A DNA stretch of 64,000 nucleotides from Clostridiaceae bacterium Marseille-Q4143 (lineage in GTDB: Bacteria; Bacillota; Clostridia; Lachnospirales; Lachnospiraceae), in contig CP073693.1 in the NCBI GenBank assembly GCA_018228645.1, forward strand, positions 1,054,001 to 1,118,000. Reading direction: 5' to 3'. Positions 48,216 to 56,426 of the stretch are shown piece after piece. The first letter of the stretch is position 1, and every line of letters begins with the position of its first letter. The translations under genes were made by a program, and so were the position numbers. The notes below the pieces were generated by a model. That model had not been told where the DNA came from, did not search any database, and was given only the letters and a program-made list of their open reading frames with translations.

Positions 48216-48917
48216 TCACTTCCTTGTAATCAGTTTATAACCCAGCCCCTTGATCGTAATCAGGGAAACGGGCTTTGAGGGATCGGCTTCAATTTTTTCC
48301 CGAATCCGCCGTACATGGGCATTCAGGCTATTTTCATAGCCGAAAGGATTGTCGCCCCATAATGCTTCACAAAGAGCGTCAACCGTAACGATCTTTCCCT
48401 CGTTGCGGTCCAGCGTTTCCAGCAGGGTATGCTCTTTTGCGGTCAGGGGGATAATCTCGCCGCCCTTGTTGACCTCTGCCCGGCTAAAATCAATCGTACA
48501 TCCATCCAGGAAAACCCGCGGGCTGTCCTCTTTATAAGTTCGGCGCAAAACCGCATAGACACGCAGTAGTAGCTCCTGCGGCATAAACGGCTTTGAAATA
48601 TAATCGTCTGCTCCAAGGCCAAGACCGGCCAACTTGTCTGCTGCTTCGTCTTTTGCGGTCAGAAAGATGATTGGCACATTTGTAAAAGTACGGAGCTGCT
48701 TCATCAGGGAAAAGCCGTCCCCATCTGGCAACATGACATCCAAAACCATCAAGTCTGGTTTTTCTTTTTCTGCCGTTATTATAGCCTCTTTTACCGTTGC
48801 GGCAGTAAGTACCGTTTCAAAACCAGCATCGCTTAAAATATCGGATACCATTTTCAGCAAATCTGGCTCATCGTCTACAAGCAAGAGCTTCTTCCGATGC
48901 AGAAAAGAGTTGTCCAT
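48216..48917 (-). CDS. OmpR-family response regulator of the same module
   Basis: A 233-residue protein from ATG 48917 (GGGAGGTG five bases upstream; the longer frame to 49034 runs through the promoter). The receiver domain (VDDEPD, LMVLDVMLPDGDG, FLTAKDE, YISKPF) is followed by a winged helix (KEHTLLETLDRNEGKIVTVDALCEALWG, NAHVRRIREKIE). It is divergent from the ABC transporter genes, with phased repeats between. Confidence 0.92.
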   Translation of the reverse strand: MDNSFLHRKKLLLVDDEPDLLKMVSDILSDAGFETVLTAATVKEAIITAEKEKPDLMVLDVMLPDGDGFSLMKQLRTFTNVPIIFLTAKDEAADKLAGLGLGADDYISKPFMPQELLLRVYAVLRRTYKEDSPRVFLDGCTIDFSRAEVNKGGEIIPLTAKEHTLLETLDRNEGKIVTVDALCEALWGDNPFGYENSLNAHVRRIREKIEADPSKPVSLITIKGLGYKLITRK

Positions 48918-48978
48918 AGCGTCACCTCCCGAAAGTATTATAACATAGGATTTCAAGTCTGCGGAGGGCATCCTCAAA

Positions 48979-48997
48979 AAGTAAGGTAAAAGTAAGG
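48979..48997 (+). promoter_or_regulatory. Phased direct repeats between regulator and ABC operon
   Basis: AAGTAAGG at 48979-48986 and 48990-48997, 11 bp apart, 63 bp before the ATPase start. A typical OmpR-dimer site controlling the transporter and perhaps its own gene. Confidence 0.6.
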
Positions 48998-49059
48998 ACG
49001 GGAGAATGTAGATGTCAGGTTGAAGTTGTACCATAGAAGCATCGAAAGGAGATGTTTCT

Positions 49060-49824
49060 ATGGACTATATCATTACAACGGAACATTTGACCAAGAAATA
49101 TAAGAACTTCACTTCGGTCAATCATGTTTCGCTTCATATTCGCAAGGGCAGCATTTATGGTTTTCTTGGCCCGAACGGGGCAGGCAAATCCACTACCATG
49201 AAAATGCTGTTGGGATTGACCGCTCCCACAAAAGGCAGCTTTACCATTGATGGGAAACAGTTTCCGCAGGATCGGATTGCCATTCTCAAAGAGATCGGCT
49301 CTTTCATCGAAGCGCCGTCTTTCTACGCGAATCTCACCGGGCGGGAAAATCTTGACATTATCCGCCGCATTTTGGGACTGCCGAAAGCTGATGTGGAAGA
49401 TGCTCTGGAACTGGTAGGGCTGACCGAGTTTGGCGACCGGCTGACAAAACAGTATTCGCTGGGAATGAAGCAACGCTTGGGCCTTGCCGGGGCACTCTTG
49501 GGGCGTCCGCCGATTCTGATTCTGGACGAACCCACAAACGGTCTTGACCCGTCTGGTATCCACGAAATCCGCAATCTGGTAAAATCCTTGCCCAGCCTTT
49601 ACGACTGCACGGTGCTGATTTCGTCCCATATGCTGTCTGAAATCGAATTGATTGCAGATGACATTGGGATTCTCAACCACGGGCGGCTGCTGTTTGAGGG
49701 AAGCATGAATGATCTGCGTCAATACGCCCTGCAATCCGGCTTCGCTGCGGACAATCTGGAAGATGTGTTCCTTTCTATGGTTGAGAAAGATAACATGGAC
49801 AGAAAGCAGAGGGCAAAATTATGA
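49060..49824 (+). CDS. ABC transporter ATPase, lantibiotic immunity (BcrA/LanF) type
   Basis: A 254-residue ATPase: Walker A FLGPNGAGKSTTMKM, signature YSLGMKQRLGLAGALLG, Walker B ILILDEPTNGLDPSG, H-loop ISSHMLSEIE. The C-terminal 35 residues are longer than the minimal domain. With two six-helix permeases downstream it expels membrane-inserted peptide antibiotics. It overlaps the permease gene by 4 bp. Confidence 0.9.
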   Translation: MDYIITTEHLTKKYKNFTSVNHVSLHIRKGSIYGFLGPNGAGKSTTMKMLLGLTAPTKGSFTIDGKQFPQDRIAILKEIGSFIEAPSFYANLTGRENLDIIRRILGLPKADVEDALELVGLTEFGDRLTKQYSLGMKQRLGLAGALLGRPPILILDEPTNGLDPSGIHEIRNLVKSLPSLYDCTVLISSHMLSEIELIADDIGILNHGRLLFEGSMNDLRQYALQSGFAADNLEDVFLSMVEKDNMDRKQRAKL

Positions 49825-50546
49825 AAACGCTGGAAATCGAACTTCGGAAAGAAAAGCGAACCGGCGTGATTCCCGTGCTGCTGGCCGTTGGTGTCTTGGG
49901 AGCCGCCTACGCATTTGTCAATTTCATTGTGCGGAAAGACACACTTCTGAATCTGCCGCTGGCCCCGATGGATGTCTTGTTGACCCAGCTCTACGGCATG
50001 ATTATGGTGCTGAATCTGTTCGGTATCGTGGTTGCTACCTGCATGATCTACAACATGGAATTTAAGGGAAGTGCCGTAAAGAAGATGTATATGCTTCCCG
50101 TCAGCGTCCCGGTCATGTATCTGTGCAAATTTCTGATTCTGACGGTCATGTTTTTGGTTGCAATCGTGCTGCAAAACCTGGCACTTGCACAGATCGGAAT
50201 GACGGACTTGCCGGACGGAGCATTTGAGATGGGTACGCTGGTACGCTTTGCCGGATACTCTTTTCTCACATCCATGCCGGTACTGTCGTTTATGCTGCTG
50301 ATTTCCTCGCGCTTTGAAAATATGTGGGTGCCGCTTGGAATTGGTGTTGCCGGTTTTCTGAGTGGTATGGCCCTTGCAAATTCGGGGCTGACGCTTTTGC
50401 TGGTGCATCCTTTTGTGATTATTCTGAAACCAGCAGTAGCCATGAGCGCCCAGCCTGATTCGACGGTTGCCATTGTCGCTTTGGTGGAAACTCTGTTGTT
50501 CCTTGCTGTGGGCTTGTGGCTGGCGAAGTACAGACGCTACGAGTAA
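49821..50546 (+). CDS. ABC permease, lantibiotic immunity (LanE) type
   Basis: A 241-residue membrane protein with six predicted helices (VIPVLLAVGVLGAAYAFV at the start, IVALVETLLFLAVGLWLAKY at the end) and no motif for nucleotide binding. It starts with the short cytoplasmic helix typical of LanE/MutE permeases (LEIELRKEKRTG). Coupled to the ATPase by a 4-bp overlap. Confidence 0.8.
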   Translation: MKTLEIELRKEKRTGVIPVLLAVGVLGAAYAFVNFIVRKDTLLNLPLAPMDVLLTQLYGMIMVLNLFGIVVATCMIYNMEFKGSAVKKMYMLPVSVPVMYLCKFLILTVMFLVAIVLQNLALAQIGMTDLPDGAFEMGTLVRFAGYSFLTSMPVLSFMLLISSRFENMWVPLGIGVAGFLSGMALANSGLTLLLVHPFVIILKPAVAMSAQPDSTVAIVALVETLLFLAVGLWLAKYRRYE

Positions 50547-50562
50547 GGAGGGATAATAAGAA

Positions 50563-51333
50563 ATGAGTTTTTTGGATTTACTCAAAATCGAGTTTATGAA
50601 AGTAAAACGCTCAAAAATCGTACCCCTGATTTTCATTGCACCTTTATTGGTGGTGGTTTCCGGGGTTACGTATTTGAGCAACTACTTTACACCGGAATAC
50701 ACCAATGCGTGGGCTGCCATGTTTATTCAAAGTGCGCTTGTTTACGCCTACTATCTGCTTCCATTCAGCATGATCGTGGTTTGCGTGATGATCGCAGGAC
50801 GAGAAACAGGAAATAACGGGATTCTGAAAATGCTGGCGCTGCCGGTCAGCCGCTGCGCATTATCCATTGCCAAATTCTGTGTGCTTACCTTTTATCTGTT
50901 TATGGAGATGGTGGTGTTTCTTGTCGTATTTGTAATCGCTGGGTTGATTGCGACACAGACAATGGGAGTAACAGAAACCCTGCCGATCCTATATCTTCTG
51001 AAATGGTGCTTGGGGCTGTTTCTGACTATGTTGCCGTGCATTGCGGCTATGTGGGCCATCACTGTGCTGTTTGAAAAGCCGCTTCTTTCTGTGGGATTAA
51101 ATCTGCTGCTTGTGATTCCCGGTGTATTGGTTGCGAATACGCTGCTGTGGATCGCCTACCCGTACTGTTACAGCGGTTATCTCGTTTCCTGCTCTCTCCA
51201 TGACTTTACGGCAGAAACTTCCGACGCCGCTTTTTCGTTTTCGGTGTTTCCGTTCCTGCCGTGCGCGATTATAGTGTTTGGCCTGTTTTTCGCGCTGGCT
51301 GTCACCCAATTTGGGAAAAAAGAAATGAGGTAA
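50563..51333 (+). CDS. ABC permease, lantibiotic immunity (LanG) type
   Basis: A 256-residue six-helix permease with the family start DLLKIEFMKVKRSKIVPLIF and VMIAGRETGNNGILKMLALPVSR after helix 2. Together with the preceding permease it forms the heterodimeric transmembrane part of the transporter. RBS GGAGGG upstream, 16 bp after LanE. Confidence 0.8.
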   Translation: MSFLDLLKIEFMKVKRSKIVPLIFIAPLLVVVSGVTYLSNYFTPEYTNAWAAMFIQSALVYAYYLLPFSMIVVCVMIAGRETGNNGILKMLALPVSRCALSIAKFCVLTFYLFMEMVVFLVVFVIAGLIATQTMGVTETLPILYLLKWCLGLFLTMLPCIAAMWAITVLFEKPLLSVGLNLLLVIPGVLVANTLLWIAYPYCYSGYLVSCSLHDFTAETSDAAFSFSVFPFLPCAIIVFGLFFALAVTQFGKKEMR

Positions 51334-51337
51334 AACT

Positions 51338-51634
51338 ATGGAAAAGAAAAAATTTCAATCAGTTAGTATCGCTGCGCTCATTGTGAGCATCCTACCGCTG
51401 GTGGCTCTTGCCCCATCGCTTCTGCACCTTTCGCTGGCGGACGGAGTCCGAACCGCTTGGACCGGAGCCAATATCGTTTTTGTCCTGCTAGGTCTGATTC
51501 TTTCGGTGGTATGTGTGCGGAGCAGGGAAAGCCGCAGCATTATCAATATTGTATCAACTGCAATCAGCGCTTTTTGGTTGCTGCTGATGGTGGGAATTGT
51601 TGCGCTTGCCATGTTCCTTACTTTCGTTCAGTGA
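51338..51634 (+). CDS. Small membrane protein of the transporter operon
   Basis: A 98-residue protein with three membrane helices (VSIAALIVSILPLVALAPSLL, GANIVFVLLGLILSVV, AFWLLLMVGIVALAMFLTF). It starts 4 bp after the LanG stop, so it is translated with it. Similar small proteins end several antimicrobial-peptide transporter operons; the role is unknown. Confidence 0.65.
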   Translation: MEKKKFQSVSIAALIVSILPLVALAPSLLHLSLADGVRTAWTGANIVFVLLGLILSVVCVRSRESRSIINIVSTAISAFWLLLMVGIVALAMFLTFVQ

Positions 51635-51644
51635 GGAAACGGTT

Positions 51645-51731
51645 ATGCATAGAGTTGGGAAATTTATTGGATGCTGCCTGATCGCGGTTTCTTTGCTGGC
51701 TTGTACTGCCTGCTCCGTCTCGATAGGTTAG
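51645..51731 (+). pseudogene. Lipoprotein-like fragment
   Basis: A 28-codon frame (MHRVGKFIGCCLIAVSLLAC...) that looks like a lipoprotein signal peptide with a lipobox-like LLACTAC, stopping at a TAG. GAGG lies before it. It is probably the remnant of a longer lipoprotein cut off by deletion. Confidence 0.4.
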
Positions 51732-52313
51732 AGCAAAAAGCCAAACTGTACTATGGTAACTATTGCTGCAAAATGGATTTTGATTTAATCCGAAAAATTA
51801 AAGCCTTAGTCAGTAACTAACTACAGACACCATCTGCCGGACGACGGCAAAAGAAAAAAGCCGTCGTACAGCAGACATATTTTCACGCGCCTTATGAAAC
51901 GGCGGCTTTGATTTTCAGAGCCGCCGTTTCTTTGCGTTTACACAAACCTATGACGACTTGCAGGGACACGGTAGCCGATGGGAGGTTATTTTGCCGTGTC
52001 CTTCTTTTTATTTCGCAGTATCCATGATCTGCACCAGTTAAAAAAGCGTAGCCCCTCCATCGGAGTCGTCCGGCTTTGGATATGAACTATACCATGTAAG
52101 CAATCTTCTTTATAAAACATTTCTGCGTCCAGCAGGTCCGTTGCGACTTGCTGGGCGCTTTTTGCTGTTTTCCGAGGACAAGCCCGCCTCGAAAAAATTT
52201 TTTGAGAAATTTTCAAAAAGGAGGCTTTTAGCGGGTAGCGAGCGGCTTTGCGTTCGCCTTGTTAGCGGAAAGGGAGAAAACCACCTCATTCCCCCAGGAA
52301 AGGGGGTGAAAAG
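51732..52313. other. Non-coding ICE segment with hairpins
   Basis: No convincing gene in about 580 bp. Hairpins: ACGACGGC/GCCGTCGT (51841-51867), the terminator at 51896-51933, and GGACACGG/CCGTGTCC (about 51964-52001) followed by a T-rich run. Confidence 0.55.
51896..51933 (+). terminator. Terminator closing the transporter operon
   Basis: GAAACGGCGGCT and AGCCGCCGTTTC form a perfect 12-bp stem followed by TTTG. Confidence 0.85.
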
Positions 52314-52748
52314 ATGGATATGATCCCCCGCAATGACTATGGCGAGCGGTGCCAGTTCGATGCTTACTGCAAGCTGGTACTGTACCATGAGGCAATCGAC
52401 TACCTTCGGGAAATGCAGAGGCGCCGTGACAGGGAACTGTCATTCAGCGACCTTCCGCAGATGGAGATGGACAAGCTCTGCGTTGTAGATCATTACCCCA
52501 GTGACAGATTTACATTCTCGTCCCACGGGTATGACCTGCATATCGAAAACGAGCTTGTGGCTGATGCCTTCGCCGGTTTGTCTGTTCAGGAGCAGAGTAT
52601 TTTGATTCTGCATTTTGTTCTGGACCTGCCGGATCAGGAGGTTGGCCGCCTTGTTGGAATGTCTCGCAGCGCCGTTCAGCGACGAAGGGCAAAATCATTG
52701 ACCGAGCTGCGGATCAAGTTGGCCGCACTCATGCCGAAGGGAGGTTGA
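52314..52748 (+). CDS. Sigma-70-like ICE regulator (Tn916 Orf7-type)
   Basis: A 144-residue protein. The N-terminal half is helical (LVLYHEAIDYLREMQRRRDREL), and the C-terminal half is a sigma region-4-like HTH (LSVQEQSILILHFVLDLPDQEVGRLVGMSRSAVQRRRAKSL). In Tn916-like elements this gene activates xis/int or conjugation transcription. RBS AAAGGGGGTG. Followed 4 bp later by the Orf8-like gene. Confidence 0.8.
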   Translation: MDMIPRNDYGERCQFDAYCKLVLYHEAIDYLREMQRRRDRELSFSDLPQMEMDKLCVVDHYPSDRFTFSSHGYDLHIENELVADAFAGLSVQEQSILILHFVLDLPDQEVGRLVGMSRSAVQRRRAKSLTELRIKLAALMPKGG

Positions 52749-52752
52749 AGGT

Positions 52753-52989
52753 ATGAAGAAACCCACTTACAAGGGCAAGGAGCTTCTTCCTCTTTCGGTG
52801 ATTGACGCCGCCCTTGACGGGGACTCTCAGGCTGTGGAGCAGATACTCCGGTACTATGAGGGCTATATCAATAAGCTCTGCACCCGGACGCTTTACGATT
52901 CTGACGGCCAGTCCCATGTCCGGGTGGACGAGTACATGAAGCGCCGATTGGAGATCAAGCTCATTCATTCCATTGTCAGCATGAACTGA
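52753..52989 (+). CDS. Helix-turn-helix ICE protein (Tn916 Orf8-type)
   Basis: A 78-residue protein with LSVIDAALDGDSQAVEQILRYYEGYINKLCTRTLYD, the HTH_16 pattern next to sigma-like regulators in Tn916-family ICEs. The pair probably regulates excision or transfer. It ends 527 bp before xis. Confidence 0.8.
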   Translation: MKKPTYKGKELLPLSVIDAALDGDSQAVEQILRYYEGYINKLCTRTLYDSDGQSHVRVDEYMKRRLEIKLIHSIVSMN

Positions 52990-53516
52990 CAAGCCCGGTC
53001 TGAAAGTAGAAACAGCTTACCCTTTCCCTGTTTCTCTCTTTCGTGACCGGAGGCAGCACCTTGACAAAGAAAGCCCGTTGGGAGGCCAACGCCGCAGTAT
53101 AAGGCAAACGGATACATTCCTGTTTGTGCCGAGCCATACGGCCGGTGCGCCATGACCTCGTTTCAAGTCCGCAGGACGGGACCACTGTAACGGGCGAGCG
53201 AACAGCACCAGACCGCAAAGCAAGCGTGGCTGCTTGCGGGCGACGACGCACGGGCAGGGTCAAAGATACTCGCGCATTGAACGCCCACAAAGCATTGTGC
53301 GCCGCACCCATCAGCATGGGCCGGGGTTAGACTCCCGTGGAGCTGTGCCAGCAGCCGTCCGTAAGCCTACTTTTCTTTTTTGAAAGTTTATGGATAGATC
53401 GTAAACTTTTCAATTAGCAGCAGACAAACACGGAGCAGCACGGTAAAATAATAGTGGAAGTTATATTACCCACACATATTCGTGCTGTTCCTTTTCATAA
53501 CTGAAAGGGGGTTCTC
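52990..53516. other. Structured non-coding region before xis-int
   Basis: No convincing gene. Short hairpins: CGTTGG-GAGG-CCAACG (53076-53091) and GCAAGC-GTGGCT-GCTTGC (53220-53237) within a GC-rich stretch. The compactness suggests a leader RNA or small RNA of the ICE control region, unproven. Confidence 0.4.
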
Positions 53517-53723
53517 ATGTCTCAAACATGGAACGGCACGAAGAAAGAAACCCCTGAAAGAAGGACATATACGGTTGACGATATTGCTCAAATCCTGGGC
53601 ATCGGAAGAACTTCCGCATATATCCTTGTAAAAGAAGGGCACTTCAAAATCGTGCGAATTGGTAACGCCATACGCATTTCCAAGCGGTCATTTGACGAGT
53701 GGCTTGACTCCCTCGACCTGTGA
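53517..53723 (+). CDS. Excisionase (Xis)
   Basis: A 68-residue protein: RRTYTVDDIAQILGIGRTSAYILVKEGHFKIVRIGNAIRISKRSFDEWL, the winged-helix Xis of Tn916-type elements. It directly precedes the integrase (4-bp overlap with its earliest GTG). It bends the arm sites and drives excision. A similar copy is at 25991. Confidence 0.88.
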   Translation: MSQTWNGTKKETPERRTYTVDDIAQILGIGRTSAYILVKEGHFKIVRIGNAIRISKRSFDEWLDSLDL

Positions 53724-53743
53724 TCCAAGAAAGGAAGAACGAT

Positions 53744-55138
53744 ATGGCATCTATAATCAAGCGAAAGAAAAACTATTCCGTTGTTTACAACTATGTGGAC
53801 GAAAACGGAGAAACCAAACAGAAGTGGGAAACCTGGCATACCCACAAAGAGGCCTTAAAGCGCAAGGCGGAAATCGAAAATCAGCAGCACACGGGAACTT
53901 TTCTCCCGCCAAGCAATCAGACGATCACCGAGTTCCTTTATGACTTCGTATCTCTTTACGGAGAAAAGAAATGGGGCGTGTCTATGTATGACGGCCAAAC
54001 GGCACTGATTGCGAACTATATCAATCCGATCATCGGTGATATGGAGGTACAGGCGGTTACTCCCCGTGCGGTTGACGGTTATATCCAGACCTTGCAGAAA
54101 ACCAAGTCGGTGTCTACCAAGACCCGAAAGGCCGTTACCACCTATGTCAGCGACAAGACCATTGAAAAGATCATCAAGCTCCTGCGGTGTGCGTTTAAGC
54201 AGGCGGTACGCTGGGAAATCATTGCAAGAAATCCCTTTGACAATGTGATTCTCCCGAAAACGGAGTATGCGAAACGGGATATCTGGACGGCGGATATGAT
54301 CCGTCTTGCCCTGGACAAATGCACGGACAGCAAACTCTATGTAGCAATGAACCTTTCCTTTGCCTGCTCTCTGCGTATGGGTGAAATCCTGGGACTGACC
54401 TGGGAGAACGTCCATATTTCCGATGAAGATATTGCGGCGGATAATGCCTATGTCTACATCGACAAGGAACTGACGAGGACCTCCAAACGGGCGATTGAAA
54501 CGCTGGGCGAGAAGGATATCTATTACATCTTCACTCCGCTCATGCCGAACACCAGCACAAGAATTATTCTGAAAAAGCCGAAAACCGATTCCAGTATCCG
54601 TAAGGTGTGGCTGCCGAAAACGCTGGCTTACATCCTGCGGGAATGGAAGAAGTCCCAGGACGAGTTGAAAGGCTTCCTGGGCGACGAGTATCAGGACTTC
54701 GATCTGGTGGTGGCACTTCCCAATGGACGGCCCTGCGAGGATCGGATCATCCTCAAAGAGTTTGCAAAGCTCCGTGAGGACGCAGGGCTGCCGAAGGTGG
54801 TCTTTCATTCTCTCCGTCATTCCAGTACCACCTACAAACTGAAACTCAACCACGGCGATCTGAAAGCCACCCAGGGCGATACAGGCCATGCCGAGATCGA
54901 CATGATAACCAGTATCTATGCTCACATTCTGGACGAGGATAGAAAGGTCAATGCTCAGAAATTCGAGACTGCCTTCTATGCCAAGCCTGATCTTCGCAAC
55001 GTCCGTCCGCCGGAAGAACCGGTAAAATCGGAGCCTGCGACCCTGGACCTTGAAAGCCTTGTGGAACAGCTTCAAAAGTCGCCGGAGCTGGCAAGTGCGC
55101 TCGCGGCCTTGATAGCGGCGCAAGCCCCGGCAAAGTGA
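53744..55138 (+). CDS. Tyrosine integrase of the ICE
   Basis: A 464-residue integrase (a GTG at 53720 would add eight residues; ATG 53744 has GGAAG upstream). It has an arm-binding N-terminus (KKNYSVVYNYVDENGETKQKWETW), a core-binding domain, and a catalytic domain with Arg in FACSLRMGEILGLTWENV, the H-x-x-R box FHSLRHSS, and GHAEIDMITSIYAHI with the nucleophilic Tyr. It lies about 220 bp from the tRNA-Arg attachment core, with TTAGCAAA arm sites between. Confidence 0.93.
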   Translation: MASIIKRKKNYSVVYNYVDENGETKQKWETWHTHKEALKRKAEIENQQHTGTFLPPSNQTITEFLYDFVSLYGEKKWGVSMYDGQTALIANYINPIIGDMEVQAVTPRAVDGYIQTLQKTKSVSTKTRKAVTTYVSDKTIEKIIKLLRCAFKQAVRWEIIARNPFDNVILPKTEYAKRDIWTADMIRLALDKCTDSKLYVAMNLSFACSLRMGEILGLTWENVHISDEDIAADNAYVYIDKELTRTSKRAIETLGEKDIYYIFTPLMPNTSTRIILKKPKTDSSIRKVWLPKTLAYILREWKKSQDELKGFLGDEYQDFDLVVALPNGRPCEDRIILKEFAKLREDAGLPKVVFHSLRHSSTTYKLKLNHGDLKATQGDTGHAEIDMITSIYAHILDEDRKVNAQKFETAFYAKPDLRNVRPPEEPVKSEPATLDLESLVEQLQKSPELASALAALIAAQAPAK

Positions 55139-55152
55139 TCCGAAAAATCGAA

Positions 55153-55213
55153 TTAGCAAAACGCAGAATTTTCTTAGCAAATTTCTGAAAAGCGTTCGAG
55201 TCCAATTAGCAAA
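55153..55213 (+). repeat. Integrase arm-type repeats, right end
   Basis: TTAGCAAA at 55153-55160, 55174-55181 and 55206-55213, all in the same orientation as the copies at 25890. Confidence 0.65.
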
Positions 55214-55237
55214 TATACATCATGCGGCGCATAAAAA

Positions 55238-55270
55238 TCTCCCGGTAACAGAAGCGAAATTACCGGGAGA
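55238..55270 (-). terminator. Minus-strand terminator
   Basis: TCTCCCGGTAA and TTACCGGGAGA form a perfect 11-bp stem preceded on the plus strand by five A. Confidence 0.75.
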
Positions 55271-55280
55271 AGGAGGAACA

Positions 55281-55317
55281 AAAAAACGCTGCAAACCCCG
55301 AAAAAAGGCTTGCAGCG
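55281..55317 (-). terminator. Terminator of tRNA-Arg (minus strand)
   Basis: CGCTGCAA and TTGCAGCG form an 8-bp stem; the plus-strand A-run gives the T-tail on the minus strand, 12 bp past the tRNA end. Confidence 0.75.
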
Positions 55318-55328
55318 GTGCTTTCTGG

Positions 55329-55402
55329 CGTCCCAGAGAGGATTTGAACCTCCGACCCCACGCTTAGGAGGCGTGTGCTCTATCCAGCTGAGCTACTGAG
55401 AC
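55329..55402 (-). tRNA. tRNA-Arg (anticodon CCU)
   Basis: All arms pair: acceptor GTCTCAG/CTGGGAC, D-arm GCTC/GAGC, anticodon stem CACGC/GCGTG around CTCCTAA, T-arm GGAGG/CCTCT with loop TTCAAAT. 74 nt, CCA not encoded. Its anticodon-loop region (GCTTAGGAG on plus, 55362-55370) is the ICE attachment core. Confidence 0.95.
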
Positions 55403-55429
55403 ATTTTTAAGATTTATGCAATTTTCACT

Positions 55430-55497
55430 GCTCGAAGGAATCGAACAATCTGCCGCTTAGGAGGACCCCGTTATATCCATTTAACTAAGGAGACAAA
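55430..55497 (-). pseudogene. Chimeric tRNA-Arg(CCU)-like remnant
   Basis: On the minus strand the 5' half is tRNA-like (D-arm GTTA/TAAC with GG in the loop, anticodon loop CTCCTAA), but the 3' half (GCGGC, then TTCGATT) does not pair with the 5' anticodon stem or acceptor. The switch is at the same GCTTAGGAG core, as expected for a tRNA recombined within the anticodon loop. Confidence 0.6.
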
Positions 55498-55531
55498 TAC
55501 ATGGCTCCTTATTCAGAAGCCATGTTTTATC

Positions 55532-56416
55532 TTACCATTTTTCTTCAAAATGCACAAGTCCCTGGAGCCAGATTATTCCGCGGAATCGTCTTCCTCTCTC
55601 TGGTACTCCCAACAGATCCTGCTCATTAATGCAGACATCCAAAACGATGCTGTTCGACTCAATGGTCATCACATAAATCTTTTCTCCGGTCTTACTATTC
55701 TCCCGGAGTTCCACATCAAGAATATCTCCCATGATGTTGTAATGATCGCATTCCACACCACATGGCATAAAATGCGTTGTTACGATAGAAAAGACATCCT
55801 CATCTGCAATTCTTCTGGAAATCATGGAGTAAGTATCCATGTCCTCCAGTGTCAGATTTTCGATGGCATCTTCATCTCCGTTTCTGGCTGCCTGAATCAT
55901 CCGGGACCGTTCCTGATTTGATTTGATCTCAGATACCACCGGTGTCTTCTGATAGACCGGCATGAGAATCTTTCCTTCCACAGAAAGTCCCGACAGAATC
56001 AGGGAAGCAGAAAAACTGTCTGATCTGCCATATCTTCTTTTATTCAGGTATTCTGTAACATTTTGCAGATAGAAGATCAGAGTCACACCCAGATTCATAT
56101 CATCGCAAACGCCACAGTAAGCTTCTTTCTCAGCCTGACGCTCAATGGTCATATCCTCATAAAACCGTTCCGTCTTTCCGGAAAAATACGGAATACAGTA
56201 ATCCATGTGATATTCATCATTTTCGTCATACACTCCGCGGGCCAGAAGTCCCATCTGGTCAGCAAATGCCTTTCTGCGTTCAGAGAACTCTTCTCCTTCT
56301 GCAGTTACCGTCGTTTCTTCTGACTGATAGCATTCCGCGGTAAACTGAGCCAGAGCCTCATACTCTTCTCTTTTGTGAACCTTGCTGAAACCAACTGCCC
56401 TTAGATACCGATGCAA
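55532..56416 (-). CDS. DUF3881 family protein
   Basis: A 294-residue cytoplasmic protein beginning MHRYLRAVGFSKVHKREEYEAL, typical of DUF3881 in Lachnospiraceae, with GVECDHYNIMGDILDVE and a C-terminal WLQGLVHFEEKW. It lies 10 bp after serS in the same direction, so it is probably the second gene of the serS operon. The function is unknown. Confidence 0.82.
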   Translation of the reverse strand: MHRYLRAVGFSKVHKREEYEALAQFTAECYQSEETTVTAEGEEFSERRKAFADQMGLLARGVYDENDEYHMDYCIPYFSGKTERFYEDMTIERQAEKEAYCGVCDDMNLGVTLIFYLQNVTEYLNKRRYGRSDSFSASLILSGLSVEGKILMPVYQKTPVVSEIKSNQERSRMIQAARNGDEDAIENLTLEDMDTYSMISRRIADEDVFSIVTTHFMPCGVECDHYNIMGDILDVELRENSKTGEKIYVMTIESNSIVLDVCINEQDLLGVPERGRRFRGIIWLQGLVHFEEKW

Positions 56417-56426
56417 GAGCTACCTC

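Noticed and set aside
53720..53743. GTG 53720 as integrase start
   Set aside because: It lies inside the xis stop region; ATG 53744 with GGAAG gives the usual MASIIKRK-type start. The difference is only eight residues.
53720..55138. The ICE tyrosine integrase as the recombinase of the cassette array
   Set aside because: It is Tn916-type with its own arm sites and tRNA core; none of its sites resemble the cassette junctions.
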